A DNA stretch of 64,000 nt, from assembly GCF_004798935.1 (NCBI RefSeq), contig NZ_RAHT01000004.1, positions 367,394-431,393 of the forward strand, read 5' to 3'. This DNA is from Ningiella ruwaisensis. GTDB lineage: Bacteria > Pseudomonadota > Gammaproteobacteria > Enterobacterales > Alteromonadaceae. The notes beneath the pieces were generated by a model. It had not been told where the DNA came from. It did no database searches and saw only the letters and a program-made list of their open reading frames with translations. Shown in pieces: positions 1 through 9,700 of this stretch. The translations under genes and the position numbers were made by a program. The first letter of the stretch is position 1. Each line of letters opens with the position of its first letter.

Positions 1-232
1 AATTTTTGGAAGCATCAGTTTTGTTATTGCGGGCTGGCAGAAGCCTTACTTACCCGATTACTCATTAGGTTATGTGTATTTACCCGCAACGCTCGGAATT
101 GTAATCACCTCTATGATTACCGCCCGTGTTGGTGCTAAACTCACCAACAAATTGGATACCAGAAAACTTAAACGCATCTTCGCTGTGTTTTTAGTGTTGG
201 TAAGCATTCGAATGATGATAGGAATTGAGTAA
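1..232 (+). CDS. TSUP (TauE/SafE) family permease, C-terminal end
   Basis: This is the last 76 codons of a membrane protein whose start lies before the window; the reading frame begins at base 2 and stops with TAA at 230-232. The translation has two hydrophobic stretches around a Gly/Ala-rich segment that ends in AKLTNKLDTRKLKR and a final helix. That layout is typical of the last two transmembrane helices of TauE/SafE (TSUP) sulfite/anion exporters, where an ARxG-A...L loop precedes the last helix. The lgt start follows 3 bases later, so the two genes are probably co-transcribed. The substrate cannot be told from the fragment. Confidence 0.7.
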   Translation, partial: IFGSISFVIAGWQKPYLPDYSLGYVYLPATLGIVITSMITARVGAKLTNKLDTRKLKRIFAVFLVLVSIRMMIGIE

Positions 233-235
233 GTA

Positions 236-1084
236 ATGTCCCAAGGAAATGCCTTAGTCTTCCCCCAAATTGATCCCATAATTGTAGAAATAGGCCCTCT
301 GGCATTACGCTGGTACGGTTTGATGTATCTTGTCGGATTTGCTGCTGCATATTGGTTAGCCACACGACGTTTGCCGCGCACTTCCTGGAGTAAAGATCAG
401 CTTTCTGATTTATTATTTTGGTGCTTTATGGGCGTCATCATTGGTGGGCGTGTAGGCTATGTGATGTTCTACAATTTTAGCGCCTTTTTAGATAATCCTC
501 TTTATCTTTTTAAAATCAATGAAGGCGGTATGTCTTTTCATGGTGGCTGCCTTGGAGTGATTCTGGCCGCCTTTTTATATGCTAAAAAGCAGGGCTGGTC
601 TTTCTTATATGTAGGGGATTTTATTGCGCCGCTTGTGCCAATTGGCTTAGGTGCAGGGCGTATCGGCAACTTTATCAATGGCGAGCTATGGGGGCGAACG
701 ACTGATGTTCCCTGGGCGTTTATCTTTCCCGGAGCAGGGCCAGAACCGCGGCATCCTTCTCAGTTGTATCAATTTGCATTAGAGGGCGTACTTTTATTTG
801 TTATCGTGTGGCTTTATTCGGTTAAACCAAGGCCAACGGGCGCGGTCGGGGGAGTATTCTTATTTGCCTATGGTTTGTTTCGTTTTATTGTTGAATTTTT
901 CCGTCAGCCCGATGAGCATTTAGCCAATTTGTATGGCTCACTTATTACTCAAGGGCAGATGCTTAGTATTCCTATGATGCTTGCAGGCGCCGGGTTAGTG
1001 GTATATGCCTACAAGTACCAGCCAACCGTTGCCCACCAAAACACTAACGCAACGCAGGCATCACATAATAAGAGTAAAGGGTAA
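236..1084 (+). CDS. lgt: Prolipoprotein diacylglyceryl transferase
   Basis: Lgt moves the diacylglyceryl group of phosphatidylglycerol to the lipobox cysteine of prolipoproteins in the inner membrane, the first step of lipoprotein maturation. The 282-residue product has the family length, several transmembrane helices and the Lgt signature [10 protein letters not shown] at residues 141-150. His102 in FHGG and Arg142 in the signature match the essential His103 and Arg143 of the E. coli enzyme. It starts 3 bases after the TSUP permease and is followed 4 bases later by thyA; lgt-thyA is a common gammaproteobacterial gene order. Confidence 0.96.
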   Translation: MSQGNALVFPQIDPIIVEIGPLALRWYGLMYLVGFAAAYWLATRRLPRTSWSKDQLSDLLFWCFMGVIIGGRVGYVMFYNFSAFLDNPLYLFKINEGGMSFHGGCLGVILAAFLYAKKQGWSFLYVGDFIAPLVPIGLGAGRIGNFINGELWGRTTDVPWAFIFPGAGPEPRHPSQLYQFALEGVLLFVIVWLYSVKPRPTGAVGGVFLFAYGLFRFIVEFFRQPDEHLANLYGSLITQGQMLSIPMMLAGAGLVVYAYKYQPTVAHQNTNATQASHNKSKG

Positions 1085-1088
1085 GTAA

Positions 1089-1940
1089 GTGGATCAGTAC
1101 GAACGATTATGTCAGCGCATTATTGATGAAGGGAAGTGGGTTAGTAACGAACGCACAGGCATTCAATGTCTTACGCTTATTAACGCCGACCTGGAATACG
1201 ACGTTGGTAATAATCAGTTTCCATTGGTAACCACACGAAAATGCTTTTACAAGGCGGCCATTGCCGAATTACTCGGTTATTTACGTGGCTACGACAGTGC
1301 CGCTCAGTTTCGGGCAATCGGATGTAACACCTGGAATGCAAATGCTAACGAAAATAATGCCTGGCTGAACAATCCTGCTCGTAAAGGCGAAGATGACATG
1401 GGGCGCGTTTATGGTGTGCAGGGGAGGCAGTGGCAGCGCCCTGATGGCAGCACTTTCGATCAATTGAAAAAGGTGGTAAATAACCTTTCCAATGGCATTG
1501 ATGATAGAGGCGAGATTATCACGTTTTACAACCCAGGAGAATTTCATTTAGGGTGTTTACGTCCCTGCATGCATACACATACTTTTTCATTGCTTGATGG
1601 TGAACTGCATTTAACGAGCTATATGCGAAGTTGTGACGTCCCGCTCGGGCTGACTTTTAATATGCCGCAGTGTTTTGTATTACTCGCCCTGATGGCGCAA
1701 ATTACCGGCCACAAGCCAGGTAATGTATATCATAAAATCGTCAACGCGCATATTTATGGTAATCAATACGAGTTAATGCGCGACGTACAGCTAAAGCGCA
1801 AGCCATATCCAATGCCCTCTTTAAAGATCAATCCAAAAATTAAAACCCTTGAAGACATCGAAACCTGGGTGTCTACTGATGACTTTTCTATTGAAAATTA
1901 TCAGCACCACGAGGCAATTCAGTATCCCTTTGCAGTTTAG
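1089..1940 (+). CDS. thyA: Thymidylate synthase (ThyA)
   Basis: ThyA makes dTMP from dUMP with methylenetetrahydrofolate as one-carbon donor and reductant. The 283-residue protein carries the nucleophile Cys160 in LRPCMH and the dUMP phosphate-binding RSCD at 180-183, followed by PLGLTFNM. The active-site loop reads PCMH rather than the PCH of E. coli; the same variant is usual in Vibrio/Alteromonas-type ThyA of about 283 residues, so it is a clade feature and not damage. The start is GTG, 4 bases after lgt, with an AAGGGTAA Shine-Dalgarno-like stretch spanning the lgt stop. A hairpin at 1959-1982 closes the unit. Confidence 0.96.
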   Translation: MDQYERLCQRIIDEGKWVSNERTGIQCLTLINADLEYDVGNNQFPLVTTRKCFYKAAIAELLGYLRGYDSAAQFRAIGCNTWNANANENNAWLNNPARKGEDDMGRVYGVQGRQWQRPDGSTFDQLKKVVNNLSNGIDDRGEIITFYNPGEFHLGCLRPCMHTHTFSLLDGELHLTSYMRSCDVPLGLTFNMPQCFVLLALMAQITGHKPGNVYHKIVNAHIYGNQYELMRDVQLKRKPYPMPSLKINPKIKTLEDIETWVSTDDFSIENYQHHEAIQYPFAV

Positions 1941-1958
1941 AACGCTTCGAATGTGACT

Positions 1959-1988
1959 GTCGCAAGTGTCCTGACTTGCGACTTTGCG
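1959..1988 (+). terminator. Hairpin after thyA
   Basis: A perfect 9-bp inverted repeat, GTCGCAAGT (1959-1967) and ACTTGCGAC (1974-1982), has a 6-base loop 18 bases after the thyA stop. No strong U tract follows, only TTTGCGAC, which repeats part of the arm. It is probably the end of the lgt-thyA unit. Confidence 0.55.
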
Positions 1989-2130
1989 ACAAATAAGTAA
2001 ACTTTTGCGAAAATTATTCGATAACCATATTAACTTAATGGTTTTTTATTGTTTGTGTAGCTACAAATAATATTAAGGCTGAACGATCTAAGCGCTCACA
2101 AAGCGCGTGTTTGATTCAAAAGGACTATGA

Positions 2131-3159
2131 ATGCCTATTCCGGTATTAATATGCGATGACTCGGCGTTTGCTCGCAAAGCAATGACCCGCTCCCTTCCAG
2201 ACGGTTGGGATGTTGACGTATCGTATGCCGGAAATGGAGAAGAGGCAATCAGTCAAATTGAGGCAGGTAAAGGCGATATTCTGTTTTTAGACCTTAATAT
2301 GCCTGTAATGGACGGTTATCAAACTATGGAAGTGATTCGGCGCAGAGATCTTCCTACCATGGTCATTGTTGTTTCTGGAGATGTTCAGGAAGAAGCCAGA
2401 GAGCGCATGCTAAGTATGGGCGCTTTGGATTTTATCCGAAAGCCAATAGACAACGCCAAATTGGTGAGTATTTTATCGAAATACGGCATTTATGACGGCG
2501 CCTCGACGGCTAGAAAACGCGCATCTGACACAAATGCCAACACAGGAAACAGTATTGAAGAAAAGCTGGATGCTTTTCGGGAAACCGCTAACGTGGCAAT
2601 GGGACGCGCCGGGGAAAATCTCGCCAGGTTATTGAATAAATTTATCAATCTTCCTATTCCTAATATCAGCATTGTGCATTCTAATGAGCTGTCTATGATG
2701 CTTACGCATATCGATACTGAGCAGCAAGTCTCTGCAGTATCAAAAGGCTTTGTGAGCCCAACAATTAAAGGCGAAGCACTTATTATTTTTAACGATGCCA
2801 ACATTGCCTCGATTCAACAATTACTCGGAAGCGATAAGTCTGATAGTGAAGGTGCAGCAATAGAAGCATTAATGGACGTGTCGAACATTATTATCGGGGC
2901 ATGCCTAAATGCACTTGCTTCGCAAATGAACGTTCGCTTTACTCATAATTCCCCGATTTTGCTCGGTGTACATTGCCCAGTAAACGATATCGTTGATGGA
3001 AGTATTACCCGATGGGAGAAAGTATTGGTGATTGAAATTGCCTATACCGTTGCCAGCGAAAATATTAACTTTGAATTATTACTTGTGATCCCCGACAGGG
3101 ATATTGATGCCGCATTTGCGCGTTTGATTGAATCTCAGCGCGAGGGAATGCTCAGATGA
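2131..3159 (+). CDS. Response regulator with receiver and CheC-like domains
   Basis: Residues 1-120 form a CheY-type receiver with the acidic pair Asp9/Asp10, phospho-acceptor Asp54 in LFLDLNMP, and a late KPI lysine. Residues about 144-330 resemble the CheC/CheX/FliY family of CheY-P phosphatases: a D-x3-E-x2-N motif (DAFRETAN, near 147-154) is visible, and a second, weaker copy (MDVSN, about 249-253) has Asp where Glu is usual. A receiver fused to a CheC-like domain suggests a regulator that may dephosphorylate itself or a partner. The gene overlaps the following GGDEF gene by four bases (ATGA), so the two are translationally coupled. No chemotaxis genes are near. Confidence 0.85.
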   Translation: MPIPVLICDDSAFARKAMTRSLPDGWDVDVSYAGNGEEAISQIEAGKGDILFLDLNMPVMDGYQTMEVIRRRDLPTMVIVVSGDVQEEARERMLSMGALDFIRKPIDNAKLVSILSKYGIYDGASTARKRASDTNANTGNSIEEKLDAFRETANVAMGRAGENLARLLNKFINLPIPNISIVHSNELSMMLTHIDTEQQVSAVSKGFVSPTIKGEALIIFNDANIASIQQLLGSDKSDSEGAAIEALMDVSNIIIGACLNALASQMNVRFTHNSPILLGVHCPVNDIVDGSITRWEKVLVIEIAYTVASENINFELLLVIPDRDIDAAFARLIESQREGMLR

Positions 3160-4121
3160 GTAAGCATTTACCTGCACACGCTTCGGCAAACAGTGAGCAC
3201 TGGCAACAAGCGATACTTGCTGCAATAGAGGTAGGAATTGTGGTGGTTGACCGACAGTTCACCATCCATGAGTTTAACCAGTTTATGGAAAATCACAGCG
3301 GCATTGAAGCAAGTCAGATACAAGGTACGAATTTATTCGAGGCGTTTAAAGAAATTGATAAAAGCTGGTTTGAAAATAAATGCCAAGCCGTGTTCAGCAT
3401 GCAAACGCCGGTTTTTTTGATCTGGGAGCAGCGTCAATATTTGTTTAAATTCGGCACCAGTAGACCGATTACCTCAAGTTCAGATCATATGTATCAGAAT
3501 ATTACTATTTTGCCCGTACCCTCAAAAAGCGGTGAGGTAGAGCGAGTTTGTATCATCGTATACGATATGACTGACCAAGCCATGAGCAAAGAGCGCGTTG
3601 AAAAGCTCAACGACGAACTTGAGGTGATCAGTCGAGTAGACGACCTAACGGGTTTATTTAACAGACGCTATTGGCAGGAGCGCTTTGAGCGGGAATACAA
3701 GCTTACAATACGCAACAAAAAGCCTATCTCTGTTCTGATACTGGATATTGACCACTTCAAGCAGGTAAACGATACGCACGGACATCAGGCCGGAGACCAA
3801 GTGATTAAGTCACTGGCCATGCTAATTAAAAAGGCAACACGAGAAACGGATATTTGTGGACGTTATGGTGGAGAGGAATTTGTGGTATTGCTTCCTGATA
3901 CCACAACTGAAACGGCGAGAATTGTTGGTGAACGCATTCGAAAAGTGTCACAAAGATACCTTGTTAAACACGAACAAGTTGAGATAAATTTCACCATCAG
4001 TGCGGGGATCGCACAGTTTGACAGTAAATATACACGACCGCTTATGTGGCTAGAAGCTGCAGATCAGGCGCTCTATCGGGCAAAAGAGTCTGGCCGTAAT
4101 TGCGTGCTACTGGCAGATTAA
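3156..4121 (+). CDS. PAS-GGDEF diguanylate cyclase
   Basis: The protein probably makes cyclic di-GMP from two GTP. An N-terminal PAS-like sensory region (about 15-140, starting with the typical LAAIEVGIVVVD) is followed by a short helical linker and a GGDEF domain (about 160-321). The catalytic motif is GGEEF at 238-242, an active variant, and an inhibitory-site RETD stands five residues upstream at 229-232, so product inhibition is expected. There is no signal peptide or membrane segment. The four-base overlap with the receiver-CheC gene points to a single signalling module in which phospho-signalling controls cyclase output. Confidence 0.92.
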   Translation: MSKHLPAHASANSEHWQQAILAAIEVGIVVVDRQFTIHEFNQFMENHSGIEASQIQGTNLFEAFKEIDKSWFENKCQAVFSMQTPVFLIWEQRQYLFKFGTSRPITSSSDHMYQNITILPVPSKSGEVERVCIIVYDMTDQAMSKERVEKLNDELEVISRVDDLTGLFNRRYWQERFEREYKLTIRNKKPISVLILDIDHFKQVNDTHGHQAGDQVIKSLAMLIKKATRETDICGRYGGEEFVVLLPDTTTETARIVGERIRKVSQRYLVKHEQVEINFTISAGIAQFDSKYTRPLMWLEAADQALYRAKESGRNCVLLAD

Positions 4122-4136
4122 ACGATTCAGTGTTTA

Positions 4137-4535
4137 TTAATGAGGTCTCATGCCTACTACGTCCAATGGACACGGCCTTTCGTTTTTCAGATACAAATTA
4201 AAAATTTCCATTTCTTCTCGAACACTTTCATCAAAGCGCAAACTATGCCCGCCAACGTATTGCACCTGGTAGATAATATGCCAAAACACGCGTTCTTTAT
4301 GCGTATAAATTTGACAGTCAGTATTCTTAATCAAATTCCATTCTTCAAGGACATCCCAAATAAAAGCATCCATCTCTTTAAACGCGACTTTATCCTGCCA
4401 GTACAACTCTAAATAGAAAACTAACTGTTTGGCTTTTTCGTCGATAAACTCTTTAACTAACAATCGATATGCCTTTTTTAAACGTGTACCCTCAGTATAG
4501 TCGTTACATGGGAATCGCCATGCGACTTTAGTCAA
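4137..4535 (-). CDS. Conserved hypothetical protein, 132 aa
   Basis: I do not recognise this protein. It is soluble, rich in aromatic and charged residues, and has no signal peptide. The frame opens with a TTG codon and no clear Shine-Dalgarno; the frame stays open further upstream without an ATG, so the start is uncertain. It is convergent with the diguanylate cyclase, whose stop is 15 bases away, and codirectional with the DUF3530 gene upstream. The long open frame and host-like composition favour a real gene over a shadow ORF. Confidence 0.6.
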   Translation of the reverse strand: MTKVAWRFPCNDYTEGTRLKKAYRLLVKEFIDEKAKQLVFYLELYWQDKVAFKEMDAFIWDVLEEWNLIKNTDCQIYTHKERVFWHIIYQVQYVGGHSLRFDESVREEMEIFNLYLKNERPCPLDVVGMRPH

Positions 4536-4589
4536 TCTGTTATAACTATCTGAAAAGCATTGAGATAAAAATTTGAAGTAGTGGGGCCA

Positions 4590-5618
4590 TCACCAACCTA
4601 AATAGGAAAAATAGGCCTGCATTTCGCTGGCAATATCCTCTGCCAAAATATGTGATTGCGCAACAAGGCCTATTTTGCGTTGACGGTAATGAGTTTTAAG
4701 CTTTACTTTTGCCTGGGTAAGGCGCATATCTTGAGTGGCCTGACTCCAATGATTATCTTGCTGAGTATTTACATCAAGTAGCGGAAGAGGACTAATAGCA
4801 AGCTTTTCAGCAATTTCCTCATTGATTTGTTTGTGCGGCCAGTATGGGTTGCCGAGCACAATGGCGTCAGCGTCTAGCTTATCTCCCGCCAATTTTAAAA
4901 GAGGTAAAGCGCTTAAACCATTTGCATAAAAGACACGATATCCTTGGGTGGGCGCGGATTTAAGGACGGTATTTAAAAGCGTTTGTAAAAATTGCTCGTA
5001 AATTTCATACACCGACTCATCAAAATTTGACTGCATCACAAACGCATTAATATTTACCTGAGGAATTTGTTCAGCATCCATTGAATTGCTATCTGTCTCT
5101 TCGTCTGCGCTTTGAACAGGGCTGGTATTTTGTGCATTGTCCTGCGTTATCGCAGCAAGCTTCACGTCCAGCGCCGTTTTTGTGTCTTCTAGTTTAGGTG
5201 CAGGAATAAGCAGAGTATGCCAGCCAAAGGAATTGAGATAGGCAGATAAGGCTTTAAATTTAGCGTACTGCGCGCTTTGCTGCGCCGCATCGGCAATAAT
5301 GACAATAGAGCCTTTGGTGATCGGAGTGTTAGCTTGCGTGATGATGATAGGAAAAGCGTATTGTTGGTTATCGATAGTGATATTGATTGACTGAAAGTCG
5401 CCTTCTGGCAATCGAGTTTTTGCATCGACGGTCATTGCGCCAAAATCAGGCATGGAAAGACTTTTTGGACCCTCTGTAACTGGCTTGCTCGTATCGTCAT
5501 TTTGAGCGTCATCAGGAGCTTGTGCCTTGACCACACTCAAGCTGCTCAAAAAGTAGATAAGCGCGCATAGAATGATGCTGAGCCTGACTGCATGTAGATA
5601 AGGGCGAAGAGCTTTCAT
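4590..5618 (-). CDS. DUF3530 family secreted protein
   Basis: The 342-residue product starts with a signal peptide (basic start, hydrophobic stretch, cleavage near VVKAQA at 29-34). A low-complexity acidic linker follows, then a fold with an alpha/beta-hydrolase look: strands FPIIITQAN and GSIVIIADA and the segment GWHTLLIPAP. This matches the DUF3530 family of Alteromonas and Pseudomonas. I see no clear catalytic GxSxG; the nearest element is a degenerate VFYANGLSALPLL. The molecular role is unknown. It is monocistronic or the first gene of a pair with the 132-aa protein. Confidence 0.75.
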   Translation of the reverse strand: MKALRPYLHAVRLSIILCALIYFLSSLSVVKAQAPDDAQNDDTSKPVTEGPKSLSMPDFGAMTVDAKTRLPEGDFQSINITIDNQQYAFPIIITQANTPITKGSIVIIADAAQQSAQYAKFKALSAYLNSFGWHTLLIPAPKLEDTKTALDVKLAAITQDNAQNTSPVQSADEETDSNSMDAEQIPQVNINAFVMQSNFDESVYEIYEQFLQTLLNTVLKSAPTQGYRVFYANGLSALPLLKLAGDKLDADAIVLGNPYWPHKQINEEIAEKLAISPLPLLDVNTQQDNHWSQATQDMRLTQAKVKLKTHYRQRKIGLVAQSHILAEDIASEMQAYFSYLGW

Positions 5619-5696
5619 TAAGAAGCGGTTCCGATTATAAACTATTGATATTGATTTATCGGCAAATTAACGAACTTTTGTACCGGAAATTGCGTG

Positions 5697-6392
5697 CTAT
5701 TTGGCGCTGTCGCTTTTCCCGAGTTGAGGTTCTATAGCAAACGGGTGAAGACTTTCATAGCTCACAGGTTTATTGTGACGAGGGTGAGAAAAGCGAATGA
5801 ACTGCGCATGCAGCAGTAGACGCTTGGCGGCGTTTTTAGCTTCCTCGTGTGCATAGAGTTTATCACCTAAAATGACATGCCCTATACTTAACATATGCAC
5901 ACGCAATTGGTGAGACCGGCCGGTATGGGGTTTAAGCTTTACCAAAGAAGAATATGCGTCGTTTTTTAATAATTCAAAATGTGTTAGCGCCGATTTACCT
6001 CTTTCGTAATCAATCATTTGTTTTGGGCGATTCGGCCAGTCACAAATTAAAGGCGCATCGATAGAGCCGCTTTTCTGCTCCAGCTTTCCCCACACACGAG
6101 CAATGTAGGTTTTATCCACTTCACGGTGTTCAAACTGCCGGGATAAGTGTCGATGGGCGTCTTTGTTCAAGGCAAAAAGCATGATCCCCGAGGTGGCCAT
6201 ATCAAGGCGATGGACAACCGATGCGCTTGGAAACACTCGCTGAACACGCAATTGCAAAGAATCCTTATGTTCAGGTGCTTTGCCGGGCACACTTAATAAA
6301 CCGCTCGCTTTGTCTAGCACGAGAATATCATCGTCGCGATAGAGCAAATGCAAATAGGGCCTTGTCGGCGGATAATATTCGAGTAAGGCCAT
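5697..6392 (-). CDS. rluA: RNA pseudouridine synthase RluA
   Basis: RluA converts U746 of 23S rRNA and U32 of some tRNAs to pseudouridine. The 231-residue product follows E. coli RluA closely: SGLLSVPGK near the N-terminus, catalytic aspartate in HRLDMATSG, ICDWPNRPKQ, and the GRSHQLRVHM motif. It lacks the S4 domain found in RluC and RluD, as expected for RluA. It lies 35 bases downstream of rapA on the same strand; rapA-rluA is also the order in E. coli. Confidence 0.95.
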   Translation of the reverse strand: MALLEYYPPTRPYLHLLYRDDDILVLDKASGLLSVPGKAPEHKDSLQLRVQRVFPSASVVHRLDMATSGIMLFALNKDAHRHLSRQFEHREVDKTYIARVWGKLEQKSGSIDAPLICDWPNRPKQMIDYERGKSALTHFELLKNDAYSSLVKLKPHTGRSHQLRVHMLSIGHVILGDKLYAHEEAKNAAKRLLLHAQFIRFSHPRHNKPVSYESLHPFAIEPQLGKSDSAK

Positions 6393-6427
6393 TGCTTTAT
6401 CTACTTCCGATTGTGTCCAGAGCGTGT

Positions 6428-9358
6428 TTATTTGCGATTATTGACAACAATGCGCACACTATCAAGATAGGGCTCCGCTGAGCGTATAATATCTTGTAGT
6501 TTTGCTTTTTGCTGAACAAGAAACGCAATTTCTTCATCGCGAATGGCAGGATTCACTTGTTGCAGCTCTGTCATTCGATGGATTTCATCACCAAGCTCTT
6601 CATCCACTTGCGTCAGTGCTTGCTGTTTTACTGCGTCAAGCTCTTTATTGGCATGGTTTTTAAGCGCCTCTATACCTTGGTCTATTTGCGCCTGCAGCGC
6701 ACCTAGTAATTGCTGCGCCATTTTGGGTTTTACTTTAAATATGGGATCAAACATCGTGTCGCAAAGCTGATTTTTCGCATCGACGCATACTCTAAGCGGT
6801 GTTGCCGGTAAAAAGCGATAGAGCTGCAAATCTGCATCCGCGCTTGGATTAAGCACCGCAATGGCCTCTACCCAAAATGCACCGGTGGGCATGTCATCGT
6901 GATTTACAAAACAAATGCTGGCCTTTCCTACCACATCTGTCAGCACGCTATCGATACAGTGCGTTACCAGTTCGCTGTCGCCATTTAGAAAGGTAATATG
7001 CTCAAGTTGTGTGGCCACACTGCGCTTATAAGTGATTTCCATACCCTCTTCAGGCAGACCGGGAATGGGAAAAAGCATAGATTCGCCAGGCCGGATAATA
7101 AAACTAAAATCATCCTTATCTTCTTGAACAACACCTAATGCATCAAACAGGCGAGACATAAACTTCAGCATCTTGACCGGGTTTTCTGCGCCTATGATAT
7201 CGTCAATCACATCATCTACTTTATCAGTGCCAGACGCGGCAAGTTCAAGCAGTCTGTCGCGGCCCTGTTCTATTTTTGCTTTTAAAGCGCTCGTGAGCGT
7301 GCTTGCCTGTTCAACGACATCCTGCCAGTTTTCTTTATCGTGAGGAGAAGCAAGTGCCGCATGTAATTCATCTTTCAGGGTTTCCCATACCTCACTTCCT
7401 ACCGGGCAAGTATGGGTAAAGGCTTTTAAGCCATAGTGATACCAGTTATATAGCACTTCCTGTGCACTGTTTTCAAAATAGGGTACGTGGATATTGACAT
7501 CTTTTGTTTGTCCGATGCGATCTAGCCGGCCAATACGCTGTTCGAGTAAGTCTGGATTAAGCGGTAAATCAAACAAAACCAGATGATGGGCGAACTGGAA
7601 GTTACGTCCCTCGCTTCCTATCTCTGAACAAAGCATGATCTGCGCACCTTGTTCGTCTTTGGAAGTAGCAGCGCCCACTGAGCCTGTTGCGAAAAAGTGT
7701 GCGGCGCGATCGCGCTCCACAATACTCATATTCTCGTGGAAAACCGTGTGACGGATGCTTGTTTTATTTCGCATGTATTCCGCAATTTGCAGAGCAGTGC
7801 TAGCGTGTGCACAAATTAACAAGACTTTCTCATCGCAGGATTGCAGAAAATCAATAAGCCATGAAACGCGCGGGTCAAAGCTGGGCCATTTTTCATCAAG
7901 CATAGTGGCACGTTCTGGATGCAAGGTCAGATTCACATCGTCTTCCATTGCAAGTGCCAAATCATATTCTTTCACAATGCGCTGAGGATGCGGGGTCACG
8001 ACCCGCTTTGGAAAGCCTTCAATACCTGCCCGCCGGTTTCTAAACAATATCCGGCCTGTGCCGTGCTGGTCAATTAACTCTTTAATTAGCTTTTTGCGTT
8101 CATCAGCATCACTCAAGTCCCGTTGGTCTAAGTCAATATTAGGCGCAAGTTGACGAAGTTGGGCTTTATTTTCATCGCTAAGCCCGTTAACTTCGACATC
8201 GTTGACTGAAGTATTCTGTTGATCGTGCTCTTGCGAAATAAGGGGCGACACCGCTTTTGCCAGCTCGGTGTAGTGCGATTCCTCGCGGGTAAACGCGTCG
8301 TAATCGTGAAAGCGCGCAGGGTCGAGTAAGCGTAAACGCGCGAAATGGCTTTGATGGCCTAACTGGTCGGGCGTTGCCGTTAAAAGCAACACACCTTTTG
8401 CAATCTTGCTTAAACTTTCGATCGCTTTGTAGGCGTCGGAAGGCGATTCTGCAGACCAATGCAAATGGTGTGCTTCGTCTACCACCAGAATATCCCAGGT
8501 GACTTTTGTTGCCTGCTCCAATACCTCAGCTTGCTGGATGAAACGCTGCGAGCACAATACAAACTGTTCTTGCTCAAAGGGGTTTTCACCGCTTTCTTTG
8601 ACCGCCTCGACGCGTTCATCATCGAAAACAGAAAAGCGCAGATTAACGCGTCTTAGCATCTCCACCAGCCACTGATGAACTAGCGCATCAGGCACACATA
8701 TCAAAATACGCTGAGCACGTCCAATTAGCACTTGCTGATGAATAATCAGGGCTGCTTCTATGGTTTTACCTAGACCGACTTCGTCAGCAAGCAGCACACG
8801 AGGTGAGTAGCGCGAGCCAACTTCATGTGCAATATAAATTTGATGCGGAATGAGTTCTACACGCGCACCAACCAGACCAACTGCACCGGAAGTGGCAAAA
8901 CTATGCTGTTGTTCCCAACAGGCAAGACGGGTGTCAAACCATTTCGGGTTATCAAGCTGTCCGTGGGCAAGGCGTTTTTCTGGCTGATTTAATTTAACGT
9001 GATGAGCTAAAGCAACTTCAACGATGCTATCGTGTTCACCAGTATCTGTACGAGGGCCAGAATAGGCAATCAAACCATCCCGCTCTTGTATTGATTCGAT
9101 GACAATTTCCCAGCCATCAACATGCGGGGCGGTTTCGCCTTCACTTAACTGCAAACGCGTTAGCGCATTTTGAGAAATGGCGTAATTCCGCTCTTCATTT
9201 ACGGCGGGAAAGAGCACGGTAACCGAGCGAAAATCCACACTCATGATCACGCCCAGGCCCAGATTAGTTTCGGTATTGCTTAGCCATCTTTGCCCAACAG
9301 TAAACTGAGATTTTTCTGCCATTTTGTCTGCCATCTTTTTTGCCATCTTGTCTGCCAA
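6428..9358 (-). CDS. rapA: RNA polymerase-associated helicase-like ATPase RapA
   Basis: RapA (HepA) is a Swi2/Snf2 ATPase that binds RNA polymerase and promotes its recycling. The 976-residue protein has the RapA tandem N-terminal region (GQRWLSNTETNLGLG), Walker A DEVGLGKT, DEAH box in VVDEAHHLHW, the helicase C motif QRIGRLDRIGQ, and the long RapA C-terminus. The start is ambiguous: a TTG at 9358 has an AGGG Shine-Dalgarno 5 bases upstream, while in-frame ATGs at 9346, 9334 and 9322 begin successive copies of a four-residue repeat (MADK, MAKK, MADK, MAEK). E. coli RapA aligns from just after the last copy. rluA follows on the same strand. Confidence 0.95.
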   Translation of the reverse strand: MADKMAKKMADKMAEKSQFTVGQRWLSNTETNLGLGVIMSVDFRSVTVLFPAVNEERNYAISQNALTRLQLSEGETAPHVDGWEIVIESIQERDGLIAYSGPRTDTGEHDSIVEVALAHHVKLNQPEKRLAHGQLDNPKWFDTRLACWEQQHSFATSGAVGLVGARVELIPHQIYIAHEVGSRYSPRVLLADEVGLGKTIEAALIIHQQVLIGRAQRILICVPDALVHQWLVEMLRRVNLRFSVFDDERVEAVKESGENPFEQEQFVLCSQRFIQQAEVLEQATKVTWDILVVDEAHHLHWSAESPSDAYKAIESLSKIAKGVLLLTATPDQLGHQSHFARLRLLDPARFHDYDAFTREESHYTELAKAVSPLISQEHDQQNTSVNDVEVNGLSDENKAQLRQLAPNIDLDQRDLSDADERKKLIKELIDQHGTGRILFRNRRAGIEGFPKRVVTPHPQRIVKEYDLALAMEDDVNLTLHPERATMLDEKWPSFDPRVSWLIDFLQSCDEKVLLICAHASTALQIAEYMRNKTSIRHTVFHENMSIVERDRAAHFFATGSVGAATSKDEQGAQIMLCSEIGSEGRNFQFAHHLVLFDLPLNPDLLEQRIGRLDRIGQTKDVNIHVPYFENSAQEVLYNWYHYGLKAFTHTCPVGSEVWETLKDELHAALASPHDKENWQDVVEQASTLTSALKAKIEQGRDRLLELAASGTDKVDDVIDDIIGAENPVKMLKFMSRLFDALGVVQEDKDDFSFIIRPGESMLFPIPGLPEEGMEITYKRSVATQLEHITFLNGDSELVTHCIDSVLTDVVGKASICFVNHDDMPTGAFWVEAIAVLNPSADADLQLYRFLPATPLRVCVDAKNQLCDTMFDPIFKVKPKMAQQLLGALQAQIDQGIEALKNHANKELDAVKQQALTQVDEELGDEIHRMTELQQVNPAIRDEEIAFLVQQKAKLQDIIRSAEPYLDSVRIVVNNRK

Positions 9359-9700
9359 AACTGCCCTATTATTCTTAAATTATTTGCATAGCAATCGTGA
9401 TCAGTAATTGTAGTCTGCTTACTTGTATCTGTCAGCCAAAGTCCGTGTTTCTCTCATATATTCTTGCAATTTCTGCGCGATACTGCACCTTTGCAGTCGC
9501 ATATTGTCTAAACTTTAAACAAAATACGAACAACAGAAAAAGAACCACTCATTTGGGATGAATTCTCAAAAAAGTGCGTGATAAAACCAGCATACTTGTT
9601 TATTGTAGAGATTCATTAAATGAAGAGTAAGACGAAGCGCATTTTCTTAGTCAGCTCTTTGTAATGAAATCGCATAAACGATGACAACATGGAGTCATGG
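9359..9700. promoter_or_regulatory. Divergent intergenic region rapA / phoH-like
   Basis: About 330 bases separate the rapA start from the PIN-PhoH gene; both must be transcribed outward from here. It is AT-rich, and I could not pick out a convincing sigma-70 pair or repeat. A GGAG Shine-Dalgarno at 9691-9694 supports the PIN-PhoH start at 9701. Confidence 0.4.

Noticed and set aside
1548..1580. Damaged active site in ThyA because of PCMH instead of PCH
   Set aside because: The variant is normal in Vibrio/Alteromonas-type ThyA and all other motifs are intact.
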